Shown one piece after another: positions 8,471-18,947 of a stretch of DNA of 64,000 bases; the stretch's first letter is position 1; each line of letters opens with the position of its first letter. The position numbers and the translations under genes were made by a program. The notes beneath the pieces were generated by a model that was not told the DNA's origin, made no database searches, and was given only the letters and a program-made list of their open reading frames with translations. Origin of the DNA: Rebecca billardiae RCC1528 (Eukaryota; Haptophyta); assembly GCA_965240325.2 (NCBI GenBank), contig OZ251232.1, forward strand, positions 744,001-808,000, written 5' to 3'.

Positions 8471-10228
8471 TCACGGCAGGTTGCGAGGGGGCAGCTCCGC
8501 CGACAGCGGGCAGTCGCCTCCACTGGCGCACGCGTGCAGGAAGCGCATGCCTTCGGCGCTCTCGATGTGGTGGAACGCAACGATGTGCTCGCTCAGTAGC
8601 CGCAGCGAGCGCGGGAACGGATGAGACCCAGCGTGGTGGCCAGGCCCAGGCGGAGCAACGCCGTGATCTGCGGCCTCAGCCTGCTGCGCCGCAGGCGCCG
8701 CGGGCACATCAACACGACCGGCCGTGCTGCCAGGCCCCGCCTGCGGCGCGGGCTTTGTGCGGGCTTGTGCTGCTCCTCGGGAGGCCAGCGCGCCGAGCGC
8801 GCGCGCGCGCAGCGCCCGCCCGTCGGCGCCCGCCCCACCCGCGCCAGCAGCTCTGCCCAGCGCGCCCAGCCGAGACAGAGGCCAAGGGTGCTGCGCGGCG
8901 CTCGTCCGGCCGGCGGCCGGCGGGCGCCTTCGGGCCAGCGCGGCGACGGGTGCAGCTGCGCGCCCGCCACGCCGCGCCCCGCGGCCCCGCGCCGCCGCCG
9001 GCCGCGCGGCCGCGACGCCCGCTCCCGCCGCCGCACCCGCCGCTCGCGCCTCGGCGCTCGGCGCGCCCGGCGCGTCCGGCGCGCCCGCGTACGCGGCGCG
9101 CTCGCCGAGCGCGAGCGCGCCCGCCAGGTGCCGCGGCTGCACGCGGAAGTTGTTGTAGATGAAGAGGAGGGTGCCTGGGGCCGTGTACTTGGGCATCATG
9201 TCGCGGAAGAGCCGCCGCGTCACGCACGCGCTCATGCGATCCGCGCCGTGGCCGTGCATCACGTAGTTGCACGCGGCACTGCAGTCGAAGCCGTGGCCGC
9301 GCGCTCGCGTGCGCTGGGCGATCGGCTCCCGCCACGGCGAGTCGACCGCGCAGTACGGCCAGGCGAAGGTGAACTGCGCGTCGGGCACGCAGCGCACGCG
9401 CACGCGCTCGCGCAGCGGGCCGAAGATGCACGTGTTGACCAGGTGGTCGTTGTTGTACAAGGCGCCCCTGTACGGCTTCTTGTACCTGGCTGTCTCTGCT
9501 GGGCAGCGCGAGAGGGCGCTGCCGTCGGCGGACGCGCGCGCCGGCGCGCGCGCCGACGGCGCGGCGCGCAGCGTGTCGCGGAGCGCGTAGCACTCGATGG
9601 TGAGGGCGCGGCACGCGTCGATCACCGACGGCTCGCCGAGCAGCCGCGCGAGCGCGCCGTTCATCAGCATGAACGGCGCGCTCGTCGAGCAGGTGCGCGC
9701 GTGGTTGGCCGCCGCCTTGCGCGGGAAGAGGCCGAGTGGCGCGCTGCCGTTGAGCTGCGCGCGCCACGCGCCCACGAGGCGGCGGAGGAGGCGCGTGTTC
9801 CAGAAGGCGTCGTCGTCGGTGAAGAGGTACACGTCGCGCGCGGGGAAGCGCCGCGTCGCGTCCGCGATCACGTGCTCGAGCTTGTACTGCGCGCCCGCGA
9901 GGCTCGAGCCAAGGCTCTCGTTGCCGCGGCCGCAGCACGGGGCGACGACGGCGCTGCCCGCCGGGCCGCCCGCCGTGGCAGTGCGGCGTCGCTCGGTGGC
10001 GCGGTCTGCCACGGCGTGCGAGTCCACGTACACCGCCAGGTCCTCCACGCCGCGCCCCCACGTCTCGAGCACGGCCATGCCCAGGTCGTCGAAGCGCGCA
10101 TCCGACGAGACGACGGCGATCGCGATGCTGAGCTCGCCGCCGCCGCGCACCTCGCGGACGGTGAGCCAGGCGAGCAGGCACGCGGCTAGGCTACCGCGCA
10201 CGCGCAGCCCGCCGAGCGCCGGGCTCAT
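8471..10228 (-). CDS. Fringe/GT31-like glycosyltransferase, signal-anchored
   Basis: This gene encodes a probable Golgi glycosyltransferase, 585 residues as one frame. From the ATG at 10228 the N-terminus is a type II signal anchor (SLAACLLAWLTVREV) followed by a beta strand (LSIAIAVVSSDARF). The key feature is YLFTDDDAFWNTRLL, a DDD metal/nucleotide-sugar motif with the spacing seen in Fringe and beta-1,3-glycosyltransferases. Downstream come KPYRGALYNNDHLVNTC and CNYVMHGHGADRM, then FHHIESAEGMRFLH near the C-terminus, which resembles the FHH element of the family. About 150 residues between IYNNFRVQPRHLAGAL and that element are an Ala/Arg/Gly-rich run unlike the rest, so one or more in-frame introns may be included. 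Donor and acceptor could not be fixed. The substrate is unknown. Confidence 0.6.
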   Translation of the reverse strand: MSPALGGLRVRGSLAACLLAWLTVREVRGGGELSIAIAVVSSDARFDDLGMAVLETWGRGVEDLAVYVDSHAVADRATERRRTATAGGPAGSAVVAPCCGRGNESLGSSLAGAQYKLEHVIADATRRFPARDVYLFTDDDAFWNTRLLRRLVGAWRAQLNGSAPLGLFPRKAAANHARTCSTSAPFMLMNGALARLLGEPSVIDACRALTIECYALRDTLRAAPSARAPARASADGSALSRCPAETARYKKPYRGALYNNDHLVNTCIFGPLRERVRVRCVPDAQFTFAWPYCAVDSPWREPIAQRTRARGHGFDCSAACNYVMHGHGADRMSACVTRRLFRDMMPKYTAPGTLLFIYNNFRVQPRHLAGALALGERAAYAGAPDAPGAPSAEARAAGAAAGAGVAAARPAAARGRGARRGGRAAAPVAALARRRPPAAGRTSAAQHPWPLSRLGALGRAAGAGGAGADGRALRARALGALASRGAAQARTKPAPQAGPGSTAGRVDVPAAPAAQQAEAADHGVAPPGPGHHAGSHPFPRSLRLLSEHIVAFHHIESAEGMRFLHACASGGDCPLSAELPPRNLP

Positions 10229-10430
10229 CGGCTCGAGCTGGCACCAGCTCGTGCGCCGCGGCGCGCAAGCGCGACGGCCATGGATATGTCCCAACGCGAG
10301 AGGGAGGACTATCAATACAGTACACTTACAGTATGTACTGTTACATCAGTACAGTAGTTTAGCTACTACGACGTACATACGGTTACATGTATTCTGATTA
10401 CTACTGACTACGAGTGTACGCGGTACTTCA
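10229..10430. other. AT-rich spacer with short dyads
   Basis: Contains ACAGTAC and GTACTGT arms close together (about 10318-10342) and further CAGTACAGTA motifs. It lies between the glycosyltransferase start and the lipase stop, so it should hold the promoter of the former and 3' end of the latter. Confidence 0.3.
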
Positions 10431-11714
10431 CTACTCGACGCGTGCAAACACAGGCCGACGCGGGTCCGACGCGGCAACGTCGTCGCCTCCTTGGCCCGCT
10501 GACACTGCGCCCGCCGCCACCTCGAGCTCGCTGCCGCCGGAGGCTCCGTCCTCGCGCGCGGCCGCCATCACGCTGCGCGCGTGCCGCGCCAGGGCGAGGT
10601 GGAAGCGCGTGGGGTCCACCGGCCCCGCTGCGGGGATGGCGAGCGAGAGCGGGCGCATCACCCAGAGCGGCGCCCAGAGCGCGGCGTCGACAAAGTTGCC
10701 GTGCTTCGCGCCGACGCAGTGCAGCGTGCGGCCGCAGCGCACGCCGTACCCGCAATACTCATCGCTCACATACGAGACGACCGCAGCCGCCCTCGGCGCG
10801 TGCAGCGGCCCGACGCTCATGGCCAGCGCAGGGTCGTGCAGCAGCAGCCCGCGCGGCCGAGGCCCGGCGCGGTCCTGCGCGAGCAGCTCCGCCGCGGCGA
10901 GCGCGGACGGCCCGCCGTACGAGTGCCCGCCGAGGAACACGCGCTCGGGGTCTACGCACGCGGCCACGTCCGCGGGGAGCGCGTCTTGGTGCGCCGCGCC
11001 CGCCGCGAGCTCCTCTGCGCGCCGCGCGAGCTGGGCGCGCGGAGACATGAGTCCGGGCGAGAATGGCAGCGGCGCCCCGGACTGCAGCACCGTGCGGCTC
11101 GCCGTGCCGTCCGTGTGCTCGAGCGCCAGCACCACCGCGCCCTCCGCCGCGATCGCGCGCATCAGGAACGTCGCCATGTCCATGTTGCCGCCGTAGCCGT
11201 GCGAGTACACAAGCAGCGGCAGCGAGCGCGCGGCCTCGCGCGGCGGCGCGGGGGCCTCGGCCTCGCACCCGGACGAGGCACGCGCGAGGTGTGCGAGGAG
11301 GAACGAGAGGCCGAGCTTGTCGAAGGCGACCAGACCCGCCATCCCGTCCGACGTCAGCCGGCCGTCCGTCAGGTAGGGCGCGGGCTCGCCGGGCGCACCG
11401 GACGCGCACGGGTAGAAGAGGCGCGCGCGGCAGCCGGTCGGACCGACGCGCACGGTGCGGAGCCCGACTCGCGCGGATGCCTCGTCTGGGAGGGGCGGCA
11501 CGCGCGGCTGGCCGATCACCGAGAGCGCCGCACCGGCGCGGAACGCGGCGAGCCCGCCCAGGGCGGTGCCCGCGGCGCGGAGCGCAGCCGATCGTGTGAG
11601 CTGCTCGAAGAATGCCTGCTCGGCCACGGCGCCCGCGCGCTCGGCGCACAACAAGGCGGCGAGCGTGAGGGCTGCGAGGAGCGCCGCCGGCTGCGGGCTC
11701 CTCCGCCCGCGCAT
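10431..11714 (-). CDS. Secreted PAF-acetylhydrolase-like serine lipase (alpha/beta hydrolase)
   Basis: This 427-residue protein resembles the plasma/group VII PAF-acetylhydrolase family, which hydrolyses short or oxidised sn-2 acyl chains of phospholipids. From the ATG at 11714 the leader (MRGRRSPQPAALLAALTLAA, then LLCAERAGA) is a signal peptide. PLLVYSHGYGGNMDM is the oxyanion-hole strand (HGxGG), LALEHTDGTAS follows as in PAF-AHs, and VFLGGHSYGGPSAL holds the nucleophile Ser in GHSYGG. LLLHDPALAM supplies a candidate Asp, and AKHGNFVDAALW a candidate His. Length and motif order fit the family. The C-terminal 50 residues (Ala/Gly/Ser/Asp-rich) look disordered. A 14-codon upstream ATG is possible but adds only a basic extension. 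Whether it acts on PAF or on membrane oxidised lipids is unknown. Confidence 0.78.
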   Translation of the reverse strand: MRGRRSPQPAALLAALTLAALLCAERAGAVAEQAFFEQLTRSAALRAAGTALGGLAAFRAGAALSVIGQPRVPPLPDEASARVGLRTVRVGPTGCRARLFYPCASGAPGEPAPYLTDGRLTSDGMAGLVAFDKLGLSFLLAHLARASSGCEAEAPAPPREAARSLPLLVYSHGYGGNMDMATFLMRAIAAEGAVVLALEHTDGTASRTVLQSGAPLPFSPGLMSPRAQLARRAEELAAGAAHQDALPADVAACVDPERVFLGGHSYGGPSALAAAELLAQDRAGPRPRGLLLHDPALAMSVGPLHAPRAAAVVSYVSDEYCGYGVRCGRTLHCVGAKHGNFVDAALWAPLWVMRPLSLAIPAAGPVDPTRFHLALARHARSVMAAAREDGASGGSELEVAAGAVSAGQGGDDVAASDPRRPVFARVE

Positions 11715-11756
11715 CCGTCTCCCCACTCTCTCCCGCGGTCGACCCACGGCGATCAA

Positions 11757-12490
11757 CGTCGCCCACGTCGGCGGAGCCGAGTTTAGAGTTTATCTACGAC
11801 TGTCGACTGTACAAAACCTGACGCAACAAAGGCAGGACCGCCTGTCGCAAGCCTGGGCGGCGCGGGGCTCGAGCTGTCGCAAAGCCATATGGCGCTCCTC
11901 TTTTCGCCGCGCGCTTCCACTCGTCATCGCCTCCTCGGCGCCTGGAAGCAGCACGCGGCACGGCACGCGCGTCCCTCGCCGCCGCCCGTGGGACTGAAAA
12001 GCAGCGCAGGCGCTTCCGTGCCGGAGAGAGCGCACGTAGCGCGCGACGCGTTCGACTCAGGGCTTGAGCTGGCTTGCGTGCTGCGCGCGGGGCGGGGGGC
12101 GGGGAAGCAGCAGGAGGCGCGCCAACACCTCCCGTGCGCCGCGGGCTTCCACCGGCGGTGTTTCCCTTGTGGTGGGTGCGGAGGGAGAAGCGCAGCTATC
12201 CGGCAGCCTTCGCTGCCCTCCATCGGATTTGACGTTACACAGGCCCTGTTCACTCCCTGAGAAGCGACACATTGAAGAATCTGCTGTACAGTATGCGAAT
12301 ATTCGCATCAGGCATTCGTCAAGCTAGATAGCACATCTCTCTGCTATGATCATCATAATAATGGTCACGTCAACGAGTCAACAACTCATTCTTTGATTCT
12401 TACGCCGTTTTGAAGACCGTTATGATATGCTGGTGGGTATTACTGTTGCGGATTGCGCATATGAATGAAACCGTCATTTTGTAACTTTGT
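11757..12490. other. Intergenic, no gene recognised
   Basis: The GC-rich first half has open frames on both strands but no protein-like segment. From about 12250 it becomes AT-richer with ATCATCATAATAATGG-type runs. Promoters of the lipase (leftward) and the giant gene (rightward) should lie here. Confidence 0.4.
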
Positions 12491-12492
12491 TA

Positions 12493-12543
12493 CAGTTTAC
12501 TAAGAATAAGAGACGCACACAGCTTGCTCAGGCAGGCGAGATT
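12493..12543. repeat. Isolated copy of the AGTTTACTAAGAATAAGAG dispersed repeat
   Basis: Matches the short copies at 1561-1588 and 2058-2106: AGTTTACTAAGAATAAGAG, GACGCACACAGC, CAGGCAGGCGAGATT. It ends about 190 bp before the likely start codon of the giant gene, so it may sit in its promoter or 5' leader. Confidence 0.7.
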
Positions 12544-12729
12544 GTAATAACCCAAACTTCCGCGCGACGAATCGGCACGAGGACCAAGGACTGCCACCGG
12601 CGCGGGCGAACAGAACTTGAGCTGCCGCTGGTCAGCACTCGTGCGAAGTTCGTCGTCATCACTCCCCGCGGGTGCGCTGTTTGATCGCCCATGATGACGT
12701 CGCCCCCCCGGCCAGGGCGATTCGGACGG

Positions 12730-15700
12730 ATGAGGCGCAGGCGCGCACCACCTCCGCTGGCACTCACAGTGCTCGGTGCCGTGTGCTTCGGCCCGCAGCA
12801 TGCGCGGCCTGAGCCGTTCCCCCCGCCCAGCCCTCCTCCGTTGCCGCCGCCAAGCCCGCCGCCAAGCCCGCCGCCGCCGCCCTCGCCGCCGCCCTCGCCG
12901 CCGCCCTCGCCACCACCCAGCCCGCCACCCAGCCCGCCGCCCTCGCCGCCGCCCTCGCCGCCGCCCTCGCCGCCGCCCTCGCCGCCGCCCTCGCCGCCGC
13001 CCTCGCCGCCGCCCTCGCCGCCGCCCTCGCCGCCGCCCTCGCCACCTCCGCCCCCGTCGCCACCAAGTCCTCCACCGTCACCACCCAGCCCGCCATCGCC
13101 GCCGTCTCTTCCACCGTCCGCGCCCCCAAGCGCGCCGCCGCGGCCGCCGCCGAAGCCACCACCGAGCCCTCCGAGCCCGCCGCCGAAACCTCCGCCGCCC
13201 TCGCCCCCGCCTTTGCCACCGCCGTCTCCGCCGCCGCCCTCCCCGCCGCCATCGCCGCCGAGCCCTCCACCTCTGCCCCCACCAAGCCCGCCGCCGCCCG
13301 CGCCCCCGCCCTCGCCCCCGCCGCCCTCGCCGCCGCCCTCTCCACCGCCGCCCCCGCCACCGCCAAGTAAGCCGCCATCCCCGCCACCCTCTCCCCCCCC
13401 GCCGCCCTCGCCGCCACCAAGCCCACCTCCGCCGTCACCGCCGCCGAGCCCCCCGCCGAGCCCCCCACCGCCGTCGCCGCCGCCGCCGCCGCCGCCCTCG
13501 CCACCGCCGCCGCTCCCACCGCCGTCTCCACCGCCAAGCCCGCCACCACCGCTTCCCCCGCCATCTCCGCCGCCGCAGCCGCCGCCGCCATCGCCCCCGT
13601 CCCCGCCGCCCAGCCCGCCGCCACCGTTGCCTCCGCCATCCCCGCCTCCGCCGCTGCCGCCGCCCAGCCCACCGCCGCCTAAGCCGCCCCCGAGCCCGCC
13701 GCCCAGCCCACCGCCATCCCCGCCGCCCAGCCCACCGCCGTTCCCGCCCCCCCCGTCCCTGCCACCCAGCCCGCCGTCGCCGCCCCCACCGCCCAGCCCG
13801 CCGCCCCCGCCATCGCCACCGCCGCCGTCTGCGCCGCCGCCGCCGGCTCCGCCACCCAGGCCACCGCCAAGCCCGCCGCCACCGTCGCCGCCGCCGTCGC
13901 CGCCGCCGTCGCCGCCACCATCGCCGCCGCCGTCGCCCCCGCCGTCGCCGCCACCGCCCAGCCCGCCGCCCAGCCCGCCGCCCAGCCCGCCGCCGCCGCC
14001 ACCGCCGAGCCCCCCACCCAGCCCGCCGCCCAGCCCGCCGCCCAGCCCGCCGCCGAGCCCACCGCCGAGCCCGCCGCCGAGCCCGCCGCCGCCGAGCCCG
14101 CCGCCGAGCCCGCCGCCCAGCCCGCCGCCGCCGAGCCCCCCACCGAGCCCGCCGCCGAGCCCGCCGCCACCGATCCCACCTCCGAGCCCGCCGCCGCCGA
14201 GTCCGCCACCATCACCGCCGCCGAGCCCACCTCCGCCAAGCCCTCCACCAAGCCCTCCGCCCAGCCCTCCGCCGCCCTCGCCCCCGCCGAGCCCGCCCCC
14301 TCCGTCCCCGCCGCCCTTGCCTCCGAACCCGCCTGTCTCGCCGCCTTCCCCGCCGCCATCGCCCCCGCCGCCCTCCCCGCCGCCGAGCCCACCGCCGAGC
14401 CCTCCGCCGCCGAGCCCGCCGCCGAGCCCGCCGCCATCGCCGCCGCCATCGCCGCCGCCGTCACCCCCACCCAGCCCACCGCCGAGCCCGCCGCCGCCCT
14501 CGCCACCGCCATCACCGCCACCGTCGCCACCGCCGTCGCCGCCGCCCAGCCCGCCACCGAGCCCACCGCCTCCGCCGTCGCCGCCACCAAGCCCGCCGCC
14601 CAGCCCGCCGCCCTCGCCGCCGCCCTCGCCGCCACCGAGCCCACCGCCGTCGCCGCCGCCGAGCCCGCCACCAAGCCCGCCACCAAGCCCGCCGCCGAGC
14701 CCGCCGCCGAGCCCGCCACCGGGCCCACCGCCGAGCCCACCGCCGTCGCCTCCGCCCTCGCCACCGCCGAGCCCGCCGCCGAGCCCGCCACCGAGCCCGC
14801 CACCGAGCCCGCCGCCAAGCCCACCACCAAGCCCGCCGCCGCCCTCGCCACCGCCATCACCGCCCCCGTCGCCACCACCGTCGCCGCCGCCCAGCCCGCC
14901 ACCGAGCCCACCGCCTCCGCCGTCGCCGCCACCAAGCCCGCCGCCCAGCCCGCCGCCGTCACCGCCGCCATCGCCGCCGCCATCGCCACCGCCCAGCCCA
15001 CCACCGAGCCCACCGCCGCCCTCGCCACCGCCGCCAACTCCGCCGCCGAGCCCGCCGCCCTCGCCGCCACCGCCAAGCCCACCACCGAGCCCACCGCCGA
15101 GCCCACCGCCGAGCCCGCCGCCGTCACCACCGAGCCCTCCGCCCTCGCCGCCGCCGAGTCCACCGCCCGCGCCACCACCCAGCCCACCTCCTCCTAGCCC
15201 GCCGCCGAGCCCGCCACCCTCGCCGCCGCCGCCGAGCCCGCCGCCCTCGCCGCCACCCTCGCCGCCGCCCTCGCCGCCGCCGCCGAGCCCGCCGCCATCG
15301 CCGCCACCGCCAAGCCCACCGCCGAGCCCACCGCCGAGCCCACCGCCGAGCCCACCGCCGTCCCCGCCACCGAGCCCACCGCCTCCGCCGTCGCCGCCAC
15401 CAACCCCGCCGCCTAGCCCGCCGCCGTCACCGCCGCCATCGCCGCCGCCATCGCCCCCGCCCAGCCCACCCCCGAGCCCACCGCCGCCCTCGCCGCCGCC
15501 GCCAACTCCGCCGCCCAGCCCGCCGCCCTCGCCGCCACCGCCAAGCCCACCACCGAACCCACCGCCGAGCCCACCACCGAGCCCGCCGCCGGCACCACCG
15601 AGCCCACCGCCTTCGCCGCCGCCAAGCCCACCGCCTTCGCCGCCACCCAGCCCACCTCCTCCTAGCCCGCCGCCGAGCCCGCCACCCTCACCGCCGCCGC

Positions 15701-17541
15701 CGAGCCCGCCGCCCTCGCCGCCGCCCTCGCCGCCGCCCTCGCCGCCGCCACCGAGCCCGCCGCCCTCGCCGCCACCCAGCCCACCTCCCCCAAGCCCGCC
15801 GCCGAGCCCGCCACCCTCACCGCCGCCGCCGAGCCCGCCGCCCTCGCCGCCGCCCTCGCCGCCGCCCTCGCCGCCGCCACCGAGCCCGCCGCCCTCGCCA
15901 CCTCCGAGCCCGCCGCCGCCGCCTTTGCCGCCGCCGAGCCCTCCGCCAAGCCCGCCACCACCGCCATCGCCGCCGCCATCACCACCGCCGTCACCGCCGC
16001 CGTCACCGCCGCCTCCGAGCCCGCCGCCCTCGCCGCCCCCGAGCCCGCCGCCACCGCCCTCGCCGCCGCCCTCGCCGCCGCCAAGCCCTCCGCCGCCGCC
16101 GTCGCCGCCACCTTCGCCGCCGCCCTCACCGCCGCCCTCGCCACCGCCATCGCCGCCGCCCAGCCCGCCACCGAGCCCGCCGCCCTCGCCGCCGCCATCG
16201 CCACCGCCATCGCCACCGCCCAGCCCGCCACCCTCGCCACCGCCCTCACCGCCGCCACCCTCGCCGCCGCCCTCGCCACCGCCGAGCCCACCGCCACCGC
16301 CATCACCACCGCCGTCACCGCCGCCAACGCCGCCCTTGTCGCCTCCCTCGCCACCACCGAGCCCGCCACCGCCGCCATCGCCGCCGCCATCGCCGCCACC
16401 TTCGCCCCCGCCCTCGCCCCCGCCATCCCCGCCGCCGTCCCCGCCGCCTCCAAGCCCACCGCCTTCGCCACCGCCGAGTCCGCCGCCCTCGCCACCTCCC
16501 AGCCCGCCGCCACCCAGCCCGCCACCCAGCCCGCCACCGTCCCCGCCACCGCCCAGTCCGCCTCCAAGCCCCCCGCCATCCCCGCCACCTTCGCCCCCAC
16601 CGCCGAGCCCGCCACCGTCCCCACCGCCGAGCCCTCCACCGCCAAGCCCACCGCCCTCGCCACCGCCGAGCCCGCCGCCGCCGCCCTCTCCACCGCCGTC
16701 GCCGCCACCGAGCCCGCCACCGCCTCCATTGCCGCCGCCGAGCCCGCCGCCGAGCCCTCCGCCGCCGCCGTCACCACCACCATCGCCACCGCCGAGTCCG
16801 CCGCCGCCGCCCTCGCCTCCGCCCTCTCCGCCACCAAGCCCACCGCCGCTGCCCTTGCCGCCACCCAGCCCGCCACCGTCACCGCCGCCGTCGCCGCCAC
16901 CATCGCCGCCGCCATCGCCCCCACCGAGCCCGCCGCCGCCGTCACCTCCGCCCAGCCCGCCGCCGTCACCACCACCGTCACCGCCGCCGTCACCACCTCC
17001 GTCGCCGCCTCCAAGCCCGCCACCGCCGTCACCGCCGCCGTCACCGCCGCCATCGCCGCCGCCATCGCCGCCGCCAAGCCCACCACCATCGCCGCCACCG
17101 AGCCCGCCACCAAGCCCTCCGCCACCGCCGACGCCGCCGCCGTCGCCGCCGCCGTCGCCACCACCGAGCCCGCCGCCGCCGCCCTCGCCACCGCCCTCGC
17201 CTCCGCCGAGCCCGCCGCCGCCGCCCTCGCCACCGCCCAGCCCGCCACCGTCACCGCCCCCGTCGCCGCCACCATCACCACCGCCGTCGCCACCACCAAG
17301 CCCGCCGCCGCCGTCACCTCCGCCGAGCCCACCGCCGTCACCACCACCTTCACCGCCGCCGTCGCCGCCGCCATCGCCGCCGCCGAGCCCGCCACCGCCA
17401 CCGTCACCGCCGCCGTCACCGCCGCCATCGCCACCGCCATCGCCGCCACCGAGCCCGCCGCCGCCGTCACCTCCGCCCAGCCCGCCGCCGTCACCGCCAC
17501 CGTCACCGCCGCCGTCGCCACCGCCGTCGCCGCCTCCAAGC

Positions 17542-17583
<42 letters not shown>

Positions 17584-17868
17584 CCGCCATCGCCACCGCC
17601 AAGCCCACCACCATCGCCGCCACCGAGCCCGCCACCAAGCCCTCCGCCACCGCCGACGCCGCCGCCGTCGCCGCCGCCGTCGCCGCCACCGAGCCCGCCG
17701 CCGCCGCCATCGCCACCGCCGTCGCCTCCGCCGAGCCCGCCGCCGCCGCCCTCGCCACCGCCCAGCCCGCCACCGTCACCGCCCCCGTCGCCGCCGCCAT
17801 CACCTCCGCCAACACCACCACCGAGCCCGCCGCCGCCGTCACCTCCACCGAGCCCACCCCCGTCACCG

Positions 17869-17904
<36 letters not shown>

Positions 17905-18066
17905 CCGCCGAGCCCGCCACCGCCACCGTCACCGCCGCCGTCACCGCCGCCATCGCCACCGCCATCGCCGCCACCGAGCCCGCCGCCGCCGTCACCTCCG
18001 CCCAGCCCGCCGCCGTCACCGCCACCGTCACCGCCGCCGTCGCCACCGCCGTCGCCGCCTCCAAGC

Positions 18067-18108
<42 letters not shown>

Positions 18109-18447
18109 CCGCCATCGCCACCGCCAAGCCCACCACCATCGCCGCCACCGAGCCCGCCACCAAGCCCTCCGCCACCGCCGACGCCGCCGCCGTCGCCGCC
18201 GCCGTCGCCGCCACCGAGCCCGCCGCCGCCGCCATCGCCACCGCCGTCGCCTCCGCCGAGCCCGCCGCCGCCGCCCTCGCCACCGCCCAGCCCGCCACCG
18301 TCACCGCCCCCGTCGCCGCCGCCATCACCTCCGCCAACACCACCACCGAGCCCGCCGCCGCCGTCACCTCCACCGAGCCCACCCCCGTCACCGCCACCGT
18401 CACCGCCGCCGTCACCACCGCCGTCGCCACCGCCGAGCCCGCCACCG

Positions 18448-18482
<35 letters not shown>

Positions 18483-18819
18483 ACCGCCGTCGCCGCCACC
18501 GAGCCCGCCGCCGCCGTCACCTCCTCCGAGCCCACCACCGTCACCGCCACCGTCACCGCCGCCGTCACCGCCGCCGTCGCCACCGCCGAGCCCGCCGCCA
18601 CCATCGCCGCCGCCGTCGCCGCCGCCAACGCCGCCGCCGTCGCCGCCGCCCAGCCCACCACCATCGCCGCCACCGAGCCCGCCACCAAGCCCTCCGCCAC
18701 CGCCGACGCCTCCGCCATCGCCACCGCCGTCGCCGCCACCGAGCCCGCCGCCGCCGCCAGCGCCACCGCCGTCGCCTCCGCCGAGCCCGCCGCCGCTACC
18801 CTCGCCACCGCCCAGCCCG

Positions 18820-18850
<31 letters not shown>

Positions 18851-18915
18851 GGCCACCGCCGTCGCCGCCACCGAGCCCGCCGCCGCCGTCACCTCCTCCG
18901 AGCCTACCGCCGTCA

Positions 18916-18947
<32 letters not shown>

